From Caenorhabditis elegans (taxonomy: Eukaryota > Nematoda > Chromadorea > Rhabditida > Rhabditidae), in assembly GCF_000002985.6 (NCBI RefSeq), contig NC_003281.10:7192001-7256000 (forward strand): a DNA stretch of 64,000 nt. The letters run 5' to 3'. The notes beneath the pieces are model-generated. The model did no database searches. It was not told where the DNA came from and saw only the letters and a program-made list of their open reading frames with translations. Positions 10,662 through 27,500 of this stretch are shown here, piece by piece. Position 1 is the first letter of the stretch, and the number at the start of each line of letters is the position of its first letter. The position numbers were made by a program, and so were the translations under genes.

Positions 10662-13600
10662 ATGCACAAAATATTTATCATATTCGGATTACTGTCATTA
10701 TGTGCTGCTCATTCCCTTCGAGACCTTTCAAATAAAGATGAGGAGGACCCTCCCTCTTCAGCTCCAGGTGTTAGAAAACGGAGAATGATGTCAGAGGAAG
10801 ATCAGAAAACAGTTGACTATTATATGGATAAACTGAATAAATTGGCTGATGAGAAGCACCCAGAGGTAAAATTTTTCTGAACGAGTTCATTAAAAATAAT
10901 TTTAAAAACTCTGATTTTTGATAGAATGAAAAACAAAAAAAAACCATCGAATCTAAAAAATTAATTTAGACTGAAACTCGTAGCTACAATTAGACATTTT
11001 ATATGACATCCCATTTTTTTACTCACAAAGTTGTAAATTGCAACACTGTAAATTTGTGAAGTTCCAAGAAGGAGTACCTTTTGCAACTCTTTTCACATTC
11101 GAATAGTTTTCGCCTCGAGATGATAAATAGTTTATTTTGTCTAAATCTCGTGGTACTTATCGATTGATTGAGTTATCAATTTTCAAAAAAAAGTTGTCCT
11201 GATCCTCTCTGTCTCTCTCGACATGGTTTCAAATCATCGTTTTTCTTCTTGTCAATTTCCTCCATTTCTTCATTAATTTCTTGCGTTTTCTATGTACTGA
11301 TTGAGTGATTCTTCAACAGCATCGAAACAGGTTTCTCCTCTCTTCATTTTGATTCTCGAGACACATTTGGGCCAGTGATAAATGTATGTATGTAAAGGGG
11401 GGTTAAGAGAAGTGAAGACTTCCTATTCTGCTACTAAAGAATAATGAAGAAAATGAAGATGAAAATGAAAAATGAGTGTTGATTCAGTGACCAATCATAT
11501 CAACTGTGATTAAAAACGGATAATAAACTGATTTTTTATTAAATATCAATAACACGAGAAACTCCCCAAAAACTACTGTAGGGATCTTTTGAATGTCAAA
11601 TAATTATTTTCGAATTTATTCTGGTTGTCTGACACTTGCACAGAACACAGCTCGTGCTTCGTGAACGCAAAAAAGAAAAATCGGTCGCTATATGAGCCCC
11701 CTCGTCATATAAATATTTTCAGGAAATCGAACGACACAAGAATCCAGAGTTGGTAGCATGGGATCGTAAGAGAGATAGTGTGCTGAATCCAGAAGAGCAG
11801 GGAAAATTCTTTCAAGGAGATATTGTTCTCTATCCAGAGCAAGCAAAGGCTCTTTATGAGCAAGCACTAACTGAAGGTTGGTATAATATTAGCGCACCAC
11901 ATTTCATTTTAAAATGTACCACCAAAATTTGAAATTTAAATTTTTAAGAGGCCTTTTTTTGGTTTGCAAAAAATATTAAAGAATGAATTTCAGGAAAAAC
12001 AAGAGTAAAGAGAAAATTCATTGGGTCTAACTTGAGAAGATGGGACGCCAGTCGACCGATAATTTATGCTTTTGATGGAAGTCACAGTGAGTTTTCAAGC
12101 ATAAAACTGTTTTATTTAAGATGTCATCAAGTGTGGATTAAGTCTAAACGCACCTATTGTAGTATAACATGACGGAATATGATAATAAAGTAACCAAGTT
12201 TTGGTAAATTACCAAATATTCAAAACAAAACTCGTTTAAAGAACATTTTTTGGTCGAGTTCCAAAATTATGATAGGTGACAACTGAGTTTTCAGGGTGTG
12301 ACTATAAATAAAAAATGCCAAAAAAAACATTTGAAAACTTTTATGGGGTTATTCAAGTAATGTAGCAAAATGCATTTAAATACATTTGTGACGTCACAAA
12401 TGTATTAAAATACATGTTTTTATATACTTGAATACAGTTGTGACGTAATTTTTCTACACTTTTTAATTTTCCGACACTACTTGAATATCCCCATTACTAC
12501 AATAATTGGACATTTGAGCACTTTTCCCACTGACGCTACTCCAGTTTTATTCGAAAATGTCATTGGAAATGAAAATATTAACTAGAAAGTTATAGTGTTC
12601 TGAAGTTTTCCAAAATTCGAATTTTGATGTATTTCTTGAAATAAAAAAATAAAAAATAAAATAAGTTTTCTGACTAATGACTGGAAAAATAATAAGATTT
12701 TTCCCATTCTAAATCACTTACATTTTCCCATATTTCCAGCCCAACGCGAACAAAGAATCATCGAACTTGCACTTGAACACTGGCACAATATAACTTGTCT
12801 CAACTTTCAAAGAAACGATCAAGCTAACTCTGGAAATCGAATTGTATTCACTGATGTTGATGGATGTGCATCAAATGTTGGGAGACATCCACTCGGAGAA
12901 GAACAACTTGTTTCACTTGCACCTGAATGTATTCGATTAGGAGTTATTGCTCATGAAGTTGCACATGCTCTTGGCTTCTGGCATGAACAATCGAGACCCG
13001 ATAGAGATCAATATGTAACAGTTAGATGGGAAAATATTGATAAAGATTCAAAGGGGCAATTCTTGAAAGAAGATCCTGATGATGTTGATAATGCTGGAGT
13101 ACCATATGATTATGGAAGTATCATGCATTACCGGTCCAAGGCATTCTCAAAGTTTGATGATTTGTATACAATCAGTACCTATGTCACGGATTATCAAAAA
13201 ACTATTGGTAAGTCTATTTTTCCAATTATACACAACTATACAATATACACGATGTTTCTATCTCAATCTTTACCCAGTGAGTTTCAAGGGATGCCAATTT
13301 ATTCAAAATGGTCTCGTCGCGCGCCCAGCAGTTATCTTTAAAAAGTTGGTGCACGCGCCTTAAATTACTGTGGGACCTAGATATACCGTATATCCACTAT
13401 TAGTAAGGCGTGCAAAACTTATTTTCGGACACCTAATTTGATGCAAAACTAATATAGGGTGCAAAACTAATTTTCAAACAGGGTTTTCTCATGTTTCCCA
13501 TTAAGTTATGGCAAATATCATCAATTTCAGTAAGACCTTGTGAAGCAAAATGGACGAATAAATAATGTGAAGCAAAATGCAAAATGGACGCAAAAACTGT

Positions 13601-15429
13601 CCGAGTTGCACTCATATTTTGCCAATTTTGACTTGTTATACCAAGTCTGTAAGAATTTTCCTGATTTGTAAAACGATTTTCTAATGCAAATTTTCAATTC
13701 CTAAAAATAGGGAACAAGTGAAGGGGTGCAAAACTAATAGAGGCGCCTTACTAATAGAGAATATACGGTATTTTTTTTCCGTATTCAATATTAAGTTTAA
13801 CATTTATTATAATCAAGAGCAACAAGATAAATTTATTATAAAACAACCAATTTCAACAGTAATCTTTAAGGTTCGTACGGACAATTTCAAAATAAATATT
13901 GTTGGCGCGGCGAGATCAGTGTGAATGTACTTCCATTAAATTGCATAAAGTAAACATGCACAGAATTGGGATTGGAAAAATAATAACGTATTTGTGCAAA
14001 TTGGCGATTTTTTTGCCAGAAAATACGGTACCCGGTCTCGACACGGCAAATTTGTGGGAAATGCGAAAGGGTACGCGCCTTTAAAGAATACTGTAGTCTC
14101 AAACTTTTGTGGCTGCTCAATTTTCATCGATTTATATTTTGTTTTTCTCTTGTGTCGTTCAACATTTTTCACATAAATGTATCAGACAAATTTATTTTAT
14201 TTTATAGAAACTATGAAAACCCGATACAAATTCAGCAGCAACGAAAGTTTGAAACTACAGCACTCTTGAAAGCAGCGCATATTTTTTATTTAAAAATATT
14301 TTTCGTGTCGGGTACCGTATTTTTGGCACAAAAAGTCGCGGAAATTTCACTTCTAGGTAATAGGAACTTGCTAAAAAATAATCTTCCAGGTCAACGTGAT
14401 CAGTTATCTTTTAACGACATCCGACTAATGAATAAAATCTACTGCTCCGCAGTCTGCCCATCAAAACTTCCATGTCAACGTGGAGGATACACGGATCCAC
14501 GTCGTTGTGATCGTTGTCGATGTCCTGATGGATTCACCGGGCAATACTGCGAACAAGTGATGCCTGGATACGGAGCCACTTGTGGTGGAAAAATCAGTTT
14601 AACTAGATCTACAACTAGAATATCATCACCTGGATATCCAAGAGAATTCAAAGAAGGACAAGAATGCTCATGGCTTCTCGTTGCTCCACCAGGTCATATT
14701 GTAGAATTTCAGTTTATTGGAGAATTTGAGATGTACTGCAAAATTAGACATTCTTTGTGCATGGACTACGTAGAAGTTAGAAACTCTACTGATTTTGCAA
14801 ATACTGGAATGAGGTATATTTTGTAATTGCATAGTAATTACCTAACATTATGATAATTTCCAGATATTGTTGCTATGGAACTCCTCCAACTAGAATCCGT
14901 TCTGCAACTACTGATATGGTTGTACTTTTCCGAAGCTTCTACCGTGGTGGTAAAGGCTTTGAAGCAAGAGCCCGTGCAGTACCAGAGGCGGGTAACTGGA
15001 ATTCCTGGAGCCCCTGGACGGCATGTTCCGCAACTTGTGGAGCATGCGGAAGTCGCATGAGAACCCGAACATGTCCACCTGGAAATGCATGCTCGTACGT
15101 TTCCCAAACTAATCAATTGGACCTTTATATAACCATAGCTAATGAAAATATAAAATAACTGTAAATTTTTCAGTGGGGAGCCAGTAGAAACACAAATTTG
15201 CAATACTCAAGCTTGTACGGGTATGTGCGCTCAGAAACGGGAGGAAGAGGGTCAATGTGGAGGTTTCCTTTCTTTGTTACGAGGCGTCCGTTGTAGACAG
15301 TAAGTTCTTCAATCAACCAAAACTTTGAATTTTAAATTTCATTTTTTCAGAGAGAAGACGGTGATGGCTCCATGCGAGAACGCGTGCTGTCCAGGTTTCA
15401 CTCTTCAGCGTGGCAGATGTGTCCGGTGA
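10662..15429 (+). CDS. dpy-31: Astacin-family metalloprotease DPY-31 (procollagen C-proteinase type)
   Basis: Eight exons (10662-10865, 11723-11876, 11994-12086, 12740-13207, 14390-14813, 14864-15094, 15174-15299, 15351-15429) encode 592 aa. The order is a signal peptide (residues 1-16), an acidic propeptide, a furin-like site RVKR at 123-126, and the astacin domain with zinc motif HEVAHALGFWHEQSRPDR (His222, His226, His232) and Met-turn SIMHY (Met279, Tyr281). Then come an EGF-like module (about 325-365), a CUB domain (about 372-480), a thrombospondin type 1 repeat (about 500-550) and a Cys-rich tail. This is the worm NAS-35/DPY-31 layout. In published work this secreted enzyme trims the C-propeptide of cuticle collagen SQT-3. 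The ATG follows TTTCAG by one base. Introns 3 and 4 carry mobile-element remnants. AATAAA at about 15643. Confidence 0.95.
12343..12494. repeat. MITE in dpy-31 intron 3 containing a perfect 28-bp palindrome
   Basis: The ends are inverted: ATGGGGTTATTCAAGTA on the left, and on the right the complement of ATGGGGATATTCAAGTA. Inside, 12379-12406 is a perfect palindrome centred on TGACGTCA, the cyclic-AMP response element / ATF-CREB consensus, and a second half site (TGACGT) follows near 12437. No coding potential. Length about 152 bp. Confidence 0.7.
13386..13768. repeat. MITE-like element in dpy-31 intron 4
   Basis: The two ends are inverted copies of about 25 bp (CCGTATAT, a three-base variable part, then CTATTAGTAAGGCG). 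The interior repeats the phrase GTGCAAAACT several times. It lies between two half-arms of the foldback family (about 13300-13375 and 13850-13880), as if it had inserted into an older foldback. Confidence 0.65.
14020..14330. repeat. Foldback DNA repeat (PALTTTAAA-like) in dpy-31 intron 4
   Basis: The left arm has TACGGTACCCGGTCTCGACA and then GCGCCTTTAAAGAATACTGT. The right arm has ACAGCACTCTTGAAAGC and GTCGGGTACCGTATTTTTGG. The stem is imperfect. It ends about 60 bp before the exon that starts at 14390. Confidence 0.7.
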
Positions 15430-16454
15430 TCACCAATTTGTATCCATTATTTCAATTCCATATTTTATCCTGTAACCTACAGAACTCTTACGAAGCTACG
15501 GGCCAATTCCTAATCAAACCAAATTGTTATAATCCTTATTTTCACTGTTTCATTTTTCTTCTTCTAAATTAAATACCACCTCTTTTTATGTTGTTTCGAG
15601 TTTGTGTGTATGATTGAACGAGTTTGACCATGTTTTTGATATAATAAATATTTTTGATGCTTTGTTTGGACAGACAGCGGTGGTATTGGCGAATAGATCA
15701 TGAGACTTAGATGAAACTCGTTTTAGAAACCTTTTCAAGAACTTCGAAAATATTTCCGCTGGGTGATCTGATCGAATTTAAGATGGGGAAAGATTTTTTA
15801 CTGAATAAATTATCTGGTGAGGAATTACAATTCCGATCTGTTTTCATTTGATCATTTTTCAGGTACCTGATCAGGTGCAAAAAACATTTTACATTAATAA
15901 TTTTCGTTTTGAAAAACTAATTTTTAAAATTTATGACAGATAATTAACAATTTTTTGATTTAATTATAATTATTATTATTGCCTAAATAACTTTCTGAAA
16001 TATATAAAAATAAACATTTTTCATGAAAAAGTTGCATTTTGTGTTGAAGAACAGGGAGAAATAACACACGTAAAACGAGTGTCACCGTAGTCAGACGCGG
16101 GTCTCGCCGCGACGAGGCATTGAATACTCAGGCAACAAGCCCTATTCGCTGATTTTTTCGTGCTTTTTAATTCTTTTTTCGATTTTTACATGTTTTTAAG
16201 AAAAAATAACGTTATTTCCAGTTTAAAAATGTAAAAACATGATTCCCATTAAAATTCTGGTTCATTATTCAATTTAATTCTCTGTTCTTTTTGCCAGAAA
16301 TCGTTTTTTACATGTTTTTTAAATTTTAGGATTCATATTGCTTGATCTCTTTTTTAATCAAAAAATAATTTTTAATCATCCAATTCATAATATGTCTGTC
16401 GTTTTTGTTAAATAGTTGGTCAGAGTTGAAATTAATTATTTTGCAGGGTACAAA
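15430..16454. other. dpy-31 3' end and rpl-6 promoter region
   Basis: The first 220 bp are dpy-31 3' UTR (AATAAA near 15643). The rest has no ORF of note. A GC-rich patch at about 16075-16125 includes GGGTCTCGCCGCGACGAG, which shares the GGTCTCG..CGAC core of the foldback repeats, and may be a repeat remnant or part of the rpl-6 promoter. Confidence 0.5.
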
Positions 16455-17755
16455 ATGGTTGGAAAGAGAAACCTTCCGGTCATCAGCAGAAACTTCGACC
16501 TCTCCCCAGGAGTGCTCCGCTTCTCTGCTTCCCGACTTCGCCTGAAGAAAGGAGAGAAGAAGCCGAAGTTCACCAAGGACACTGTACGTTTTTTTCTCAA
16601 TAAAATCTCTTAAACGAGGTCCAGAGTCACCTTTTCAGCAAAATGCAGTTAGGGTGCTAGGATTTCTCGAAAATGAAATTGGTCGTATTATGCAAGTAGG
16701 GCTTGCTTTTGCGCTCCCCGACTTCACCTCATTCCCAAACATTTCCTACAAATTAAAAAACTTTCAAGATAAATTGTTTTCAAAATTTATACTAATCAAA
16801 TTAGTTTTAGAGCGCCAAGCTTCCAAAACTTCAAAGAAACGGAACGAAATTCGCTCTCGGACATTCCAAGACTGTCACTCTCCGCAAGACTCTCACTCCA
16901 GGAACTGTCCTCATCGTTCTCGCTGGACGTCATAAGGGAAAGCGTGTTGTCTTCTTGAAGCAGCTCCCACAATCCGGACTTCTCCTTGTCACTGGTTAGT
17001 TGAACGCGTATTTCAAAGATACAGCATCGAAAATGGACGGACTTTCCCGATGGATCGTTTCGTATAATTTTGGTGCAAAATAGTAGAGAGACGCAGTGTT
17101 ACTCTTCCTTACGTTACCTGTATCTGGAGAGTGTCAAGCGTTTCCCACATTTATTTTTAAAAGCTGTAAATTCAAATAAATTAAATGTTTAGGACCACAC
17201 AAGATCAACGGATTCCCACTTCGCAGAATCGGACAAGCTTTCGTGATCGCTACCTCACTTAAGGTCAACGTCTCCGGAGTCAAGATCCCAGAGCACATCA
17301 ACGACGAGTACTTCAAGAGAAAGTCCACCGCACAAAAGACCGGAAAGAACATCTTTGCTTCCGGAAAGACCGAGTACACCGTAGGTTATTTATCATCGCT
17401 TTTTGCATTGAAAAGGGACGGGCTATCTTTATGGATTGTTTCGTATAATTTTGATGCGAGATAATAGAGAGGCGCACTGTTACTCTTCATCACTTTTTCT
17501 GTGAACGGAGAGTGTCAAGCGCTTCCCACAATTTCTGGAATAACCCATATGTAGATAAATTTTTAAAGTGATCTTTTCGATTTTCATATTTATTTTTTGC
17601 AGGTCTCCGAGCAGAGAAAGAAGGACATCAAGACCGTTGATGCCCCAATCCTCGCTGCCATCAAGAAGCACCCAGAGCACAAGTTCCTCTTCGGATACCT
17701 TGGAACGAGATTCTCACTCGGAAAGAACCAGTATCCACACAAGATGCAGTTCTAA
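16455..17755 (+). CDS. rpl-6: 60S ribosomal protein L6 (eL6)
   Basis: Four exons (16455-16583, 16811-16994, 17193-17380, 17603-17755) encode 217 aa. The start [20 protein letters not shown] follows a TTTTGCAG acceptor. The eL6 core is visible in [36 protein letters not shown] and the C-terminal [20 protein letters not shown]. Codon use is strongly biased to C-ending codons (CTC, ATC, AAG), typical of very highly expressed worm genes and unlike its neighbours. eL6 is a structural protein of the large ribosomal subunit. Introns 2 and 3 each hold a related H/ACA snoRNA candidate. AATAAA at 17772. Confidence 0.97.
17020..17152 (+). ncRNA. Intronic H/ACA snoRNA candidate, copy 1 (rpl-6 intron 2)
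   Basis: Hairpin-hinge-hairpin-tail order. The 5' hairpin base GCATCGAAAAT pairs with ATTTTGGTGC. Hinge box H is ATAGTA at 17080-17085 (ANANNA consensus). In the 3' hairpin, ACGC pairs with GCGT and ACTCT with AGAGT. Box ACA is at 17147-17149, a few bases before the expected end. It shares long blocks with the candidate in the next intron while the rest of the two introns does not match, which argues for a conserved RNA. Target site not determined. Confidence 0.75.
17403..17533 (+). ncRNA. Intronic H/ACA snoRNA candidate, copy 2 (rpl-6 intron 3)
   Basis: Sister of the element in intron 2. The 5' hairpin is closed by GCATTGAAAA and TTTTGATGC, box H is ATAATA at 17461-17466, and box ACA is at 17528-17530. 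Nearly identical blocks include GTTTCGTATAATTTTG, TGTTACTCTTC and GGAGAGTGTCAAGCG. Conserved pocket regions suggest both guide pseudouridylation at the same or related positions. Confidence 0.75.
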
Positions 17756-18107
17756 ATGTATTTTGTTATTGAATAAATTGTTGACATTTGTTCGTTATTC
17801 GTCATCAATTTGTTCCTCTGCCGACATCGTCAGTCAGATTCTGAATAAACTTGGAGCGTGTTAGCAGGTTTACTTGGTTGTTCAGGTGAAAGATTGTCAG
17901 GCTACTTGCATCGTTGAGATTATCAACTACGGTAATCATACAAATTTTGTATTCGCGGTTTTTCAGAAAATTCAATTTGAAGAAAGAAATCGGCTAACTC
18001 GTTCCAGTGTTTATCGATTTAAATATTTTCAATGAAGGGTACTCTCTTTCACATTAGAGCAAACCTTTCCAGAGAATAACCTCCAAGTATTACCTATTAA
18101 AATCTCG
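17756..18107. other. Short gap between rpl-6 and the first prps-1 exon
   Basis: Contains the rpl-6 3' UTR and, presumably, the promoter for the longest prps-1 form. No gene seen. Confidence 0.5.
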
Positions 18108-22714
<4,607 letters not shown>

Positions 22715-24525
22715 ATCGGTTAAAATTATGGCTTTTCCGGGTTGACGTAACCTCAATATCCTATGTTTATTTGTTTTAAACTCCGAAATTATTGTATTCA
22801 ACTATTCAACTACCCAAACATTTCCCAATTGCAAATTATATTTATCCAAGATTCGCTTCAGTTGACTTGTTGTAGTTGCGTGATGATTTCTCTTTTCAGT
22901 TTTCCATTCGTATTTCCACTATTTGAACATTTGTCCTCTTTCTCTGTTACCATTCGATTCTGCTCATTTTCTCTTCCTAAAATGTCTTCAAATTGCATTC
23001 AACTGTTTATCAGGTTTTTTGTGAATGAGATTCTGAACGACGATGTTTTCTTGTGAAGTGTTCAAAAGCATTTTTTGTGAATTTCGTTGAATACACATGT
23101 TGTTTCTTCTTTCTTGGATGAGTGACAATTTTGAAAATCTAATTGAGATAGTCAGATGTAGGTTAAAATACATGTGCACAATTTGTAAATTCACACGTAC
23201 ATAAGTCGACAAGTATAACAACTTCGAAAAAGGAAGTTTCAATGTTTTCGGCTGAAATTATCTAATATAATAATAATAAATGTTTAGAATATTTCTTTTC
23301 AATTATGCTACTTTCTCAAAAGATCTTGTTGAAGTAATGTTTCTTCTTTTTTTCCCAGAAAAAGGCAAAAATGCAATTAGTTCAATACTCACTTCAATTC
23401 GCAAAGTTTTGGTCGTGCCAAGACCGAGTACCGTACTTGTAAGATGAAATAGCGCGGGGAAACAAGTAAATTTTAAAATGGTTCATTCGCTCGGAAAGAG
23501 ATTGCTCATAATTGTGAAAATCTGTGTTAGATCAGATCATTTTCAGAATATTCTAAAGCTTGCGGTAAAAGTTCAAAGAAGGCATGCGGTCACACAAAAA
23601 ACCTTCGCGGTCAGGTAGGTCGGGACTATCTTCAACTGGACAGATTCAACACAATTAGAATGATATTCCCATGGACTCATTGTCCTTGTGCCGTCCTCCT
23701 GGATCTTCATACAATCATCCGAACCTCTGAACAACTGACTCTTCTCTGTCTGTGATCTCTCAAATCTGCTTGCTCACTGATCTCTCAGTACTGGCCGATC
23801 GGTTACATCTCACGAAAATGAAGAGAGCGAAGAACCATTGTGTCTCGCAATTTAGAGATACACATTATCTAACAACACATCTCTCTGTGCTTCTCACTCT
23901 CTTCATCTTACTTTTCACTCATTTCGAAGAAATTATGCTCAAGTTTATGAAATTATAAATATGAGAACTTGATTTTATATCTAGGTGAACTGTGTTTAGT
24001 TAACTTCATTCAGAACATTTCTAAATAGCTACAGTATCCTACTAAACTTTTGTGATTGTATTCCAATTTTCTCCACTGTTCCTTCTTAGTTTTTCCTTTT
24101 TTAAAATATCGTTTTAATGTAAAAAAATACGAATTGAAAAAAAATTTAAAAGAAATAAAATAAGTTACAGCTGAGCAAAGCTACTGTCTACCGTACTCGC
24201 AAGTACGGCAATTAAAATGTTTAGTTCGTGACAAGACCCATGGTTCAGATTTTTTGGAAAACAGTGAATCATAATTGAATCATGTATATTTGAAAAATCT
24301 TGCCCAGGAAAGCAAGAATTCGTGTTTCAAACTTACTGAAAATATTTATTATTTGTCCTGTTTTTTAATTAATACTGATCATACCAACAGTTTTCATTTT
24401 GATTGATATTCGAAGTAACAACATGTTTTTAAATGTATTCAAAAACCCCATTGTCTCATACTCTTCCCCTTCTAAATTATTTTTACCGAAAAAAACCAAA
24501 CTCTGTTTTCAGATTATTCCGAACT
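22715..24525. other. Spacer between prps-1 and the receptor kinase gene
   Basis: The prps-1 3' UTR and upstream sequence of the kinase gene. A fragment of a foldback arm (GGTCGTGCCAAGACCGAGTA) lies at about 23409-23435, and another possible fragment near 24185-24205. No gene supported. Confidence 0.5.
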
Positions 24526-27500
24526 ATGAGGATACACCTCTACTTAATATTATTATTAATTCATATTTTCTTACAAAATAAATCAAATGCATTCGAACAA
24601 CGATCCGATTGCGTAGAGTCTTGTTCTCATTTGGATACAAGTCAAGAGTTTGGAGATTGCCTGGCAAAATGTTCGAAACGGCCGAGAAAGGATAATCTAG
24701 GAGATTCACATTGTAAGTGGCTGGTAATGAAATATGAGAGTTTATAACCAAATTGATAAATCGAACTCATATGAATGCATAATCTTCTAATTCTTAACTC
24801 AATCCTAGCGGCCATTATATTTACAGAAATGTAGGTGTCAATATCCTAGGTACGCAGATTAGCATTTAATGAGCTATTCTTGGAAAGCGAAAACGGATGT
24901 TGTAGATGGTTAATGATGTATCGATTAAAAACAATTTCAGTTGATTTCAGTGACATGTAGAGCAAAAAACTTTTGAAATTTCTAAACACCTGCCAACTTT
25001 TTGACAACTCTGGCTTTCTGTAAATACAGATTTAGTCGACAAAAATTTTGATTCGCTCCACTTTTAGTGCAACCATTAATCTTGATGCATCTGCTCATCG
25101 TCTCAAAATAGTTTCCTTAGTGATCAACAACTATTTGTCTCAAGTCTCTCAATTCACCATACTATTTCTCAGAGTGTGCACCTGACCCTTCTGAAGATCA
25201 CAATTTTTCCTCATCATTCCTCGTGCCCGTGCCTGTCAATTTTCAGTGGGTACCTTTCTCTCGCATCTCTCATCTCCCAGTAGTGTACACTTTCTGCTGA
25301 TGATTGGGGTCCCGTTGTCCAAAATCCCAAAAAGCCAACTGTTTTCTGTTTCTATTCTCTCACTGTCTGTGTCTCTTCAATCACTTTGATGAGAATATCG
25401 AGAAGATTTTTTATGAGTGAAAAGAAAGAAAAACGGATTTTCTCTAAGAGTTTATGTTGCCGCCATTCTTTGATTAGTCGGATTTTTGGGAGAAATGATG
25501 AACGGAGTCACGTTAATCAAACTGAGGAAAGATGTACTTTGTGGCGGGCACAAATTAGAAGTTGAGTATTCAAATATGGTAAGGAAAACTAAGAAAACTA
25601 AAAAATCTTTAAAAAACCGATAATGATTGCAGTCAGACAAGTCCAATGAAATAAATTAAAGTTGGAGTATGGCCAGTAGGGATTTTTATATATTGACAAA
25701 TTACCGAATATTAGAATTTAATACAACAAAATGCTTTTACAGTTTTCAAAATGCGATACTACATTGAAGTTAACTTTTAAAAATAATTATAATAAATTTC
25801 TTATTCGACTGATTTTATATTCTATTTCAGTATTCGCAATGCCACCAACAAATGTAGAAATCGAGACGAAAGTTATTATGGATGGCGGAAAAATATTAGA
25901 AACCACAATTAACTGGAAAGCCGACGAAAAAGGTGTGCAGAAACATCAAATTTAAAATTAAATTTAAAATTATTCAGACACACGTCGAGAAGGCTTCTAT
26001 ATTAGGTACACTGCCGTAAATTCAACATGCCAGAAACATTTTCCTGGGTATTTTACTTCTTCTATTCTTCCGGTTAGTTTTTAAATGTATTGTCATAAAT
26101 TTAAGATTTAAACCCACATTGATTGATTCTGCTCGTTTATCTATTATTTCACCAAAAATTAACAACGTTCATATATTTTTTCTACAGTCATGTAGTTTCT
26201 TAATTTTTTAATTGTTTAAAATATTATATAAGTCATAAAAAATGGAGAAATCTGATGCAAGACTGAAAAACAAAATACGATATAAACTCATTACAGTAAT
26301 ATAATGGGTTTTCTTTCAAAATCTCCGAAATTGCAGGATGAAAGATCTCTAACAATTCCATCAGCCTTCAATGGTCATGCTCTTGTAATTGATCACTCTT
26401 GCTCTTACCATCTTCAAATTCGTGCAAAGCCATATCCACCTGGTGATGATAAATATATAATTGAACGAAGGCATACTGTACCTGATTGTATTGATAAGTA
26501 CTGTAGCTGTCGACCTGGTGATGTGGCAGCTATTCGGGATGTTTCTGTGGATGCAGAGTATCGATTGAATTGGAAATTTGATGAAATGAAAGGAAGAGAG
26601 TATCAGTTCTATGTTGATGTATATGAAAGGTATTCAAATAGTGATTTTTTCTGAAAAATGCTAATGTTAATTTAAGTTTTTTTTCCAGAAATTTCGATAA
26701 AAACTAATTTTTTTTAAAGTTTAGAATCATTTTTTGAGAGGAATGCATAATTTTTCCAATGTTTCAAAACGTTTTCTCTTATTCCAAAATTAATCACAAT
26801 TTCAGAATCGCGATGCCTCTAATCAAGAAAAAAGGATCTGAACCCGAATCAGAGGAGTACACCTTTAGAATAGCCAACGCCGATTCTTATGAGATTTCTG
26901 CAAAATCTGCAGAGGTTTGTTTATCTACGAAACTCCTTTATAAATATTTATAAGTTTATAAGTACCTTATTTCAGACATCTGCTCACACCTACCAATATC
27001 AACTACCGTTCCAATTTACCCCGTTTCAACAATACAAGATTTCAATATTCGCTGTTGATGACAGTTTCTGTCATAATCAAGATGTATTCCATATATTCAA
27101 TACAACAAATGCCACGTTTTCTAGTTCTGAAATTCCGAAAACAACACCGATTCCAGAAATATCTGGCTCAGCAATTACCAAGACTACAATGCTTATGGTG
27201 AGTTTTCTTCAATTGAAGAAGCTGAAAAAATTTGAACAATCGGTTTTTAGGAGTCATCAATTTTGGTAATTTTCCTAATTGTGGTCGCCTGTATGTCACC
27301 GATTTGTACAATGATCGTACTTCTTTGCCTCAGAAGGTAAGCTAAAATTAATTGACAAATAGAAAAAATTAAAATATTAAGACGGAAAAAGGAAATCAAA
27401 AAACGTCATCACTTCCTCCATCGTCGATCACTTTCATGTTCTCGTCATAGTATCATTGAAACAAATATTCTATATCGACCACCAAATGAAGTAAATGGAG

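Noticed and set aside
13063-14172. Several ORFs of 60-92 codons around dpy-31 intron 4
   Set aside because: Exon read-through or repeat sequence; they disappear once the splice sites are placed.
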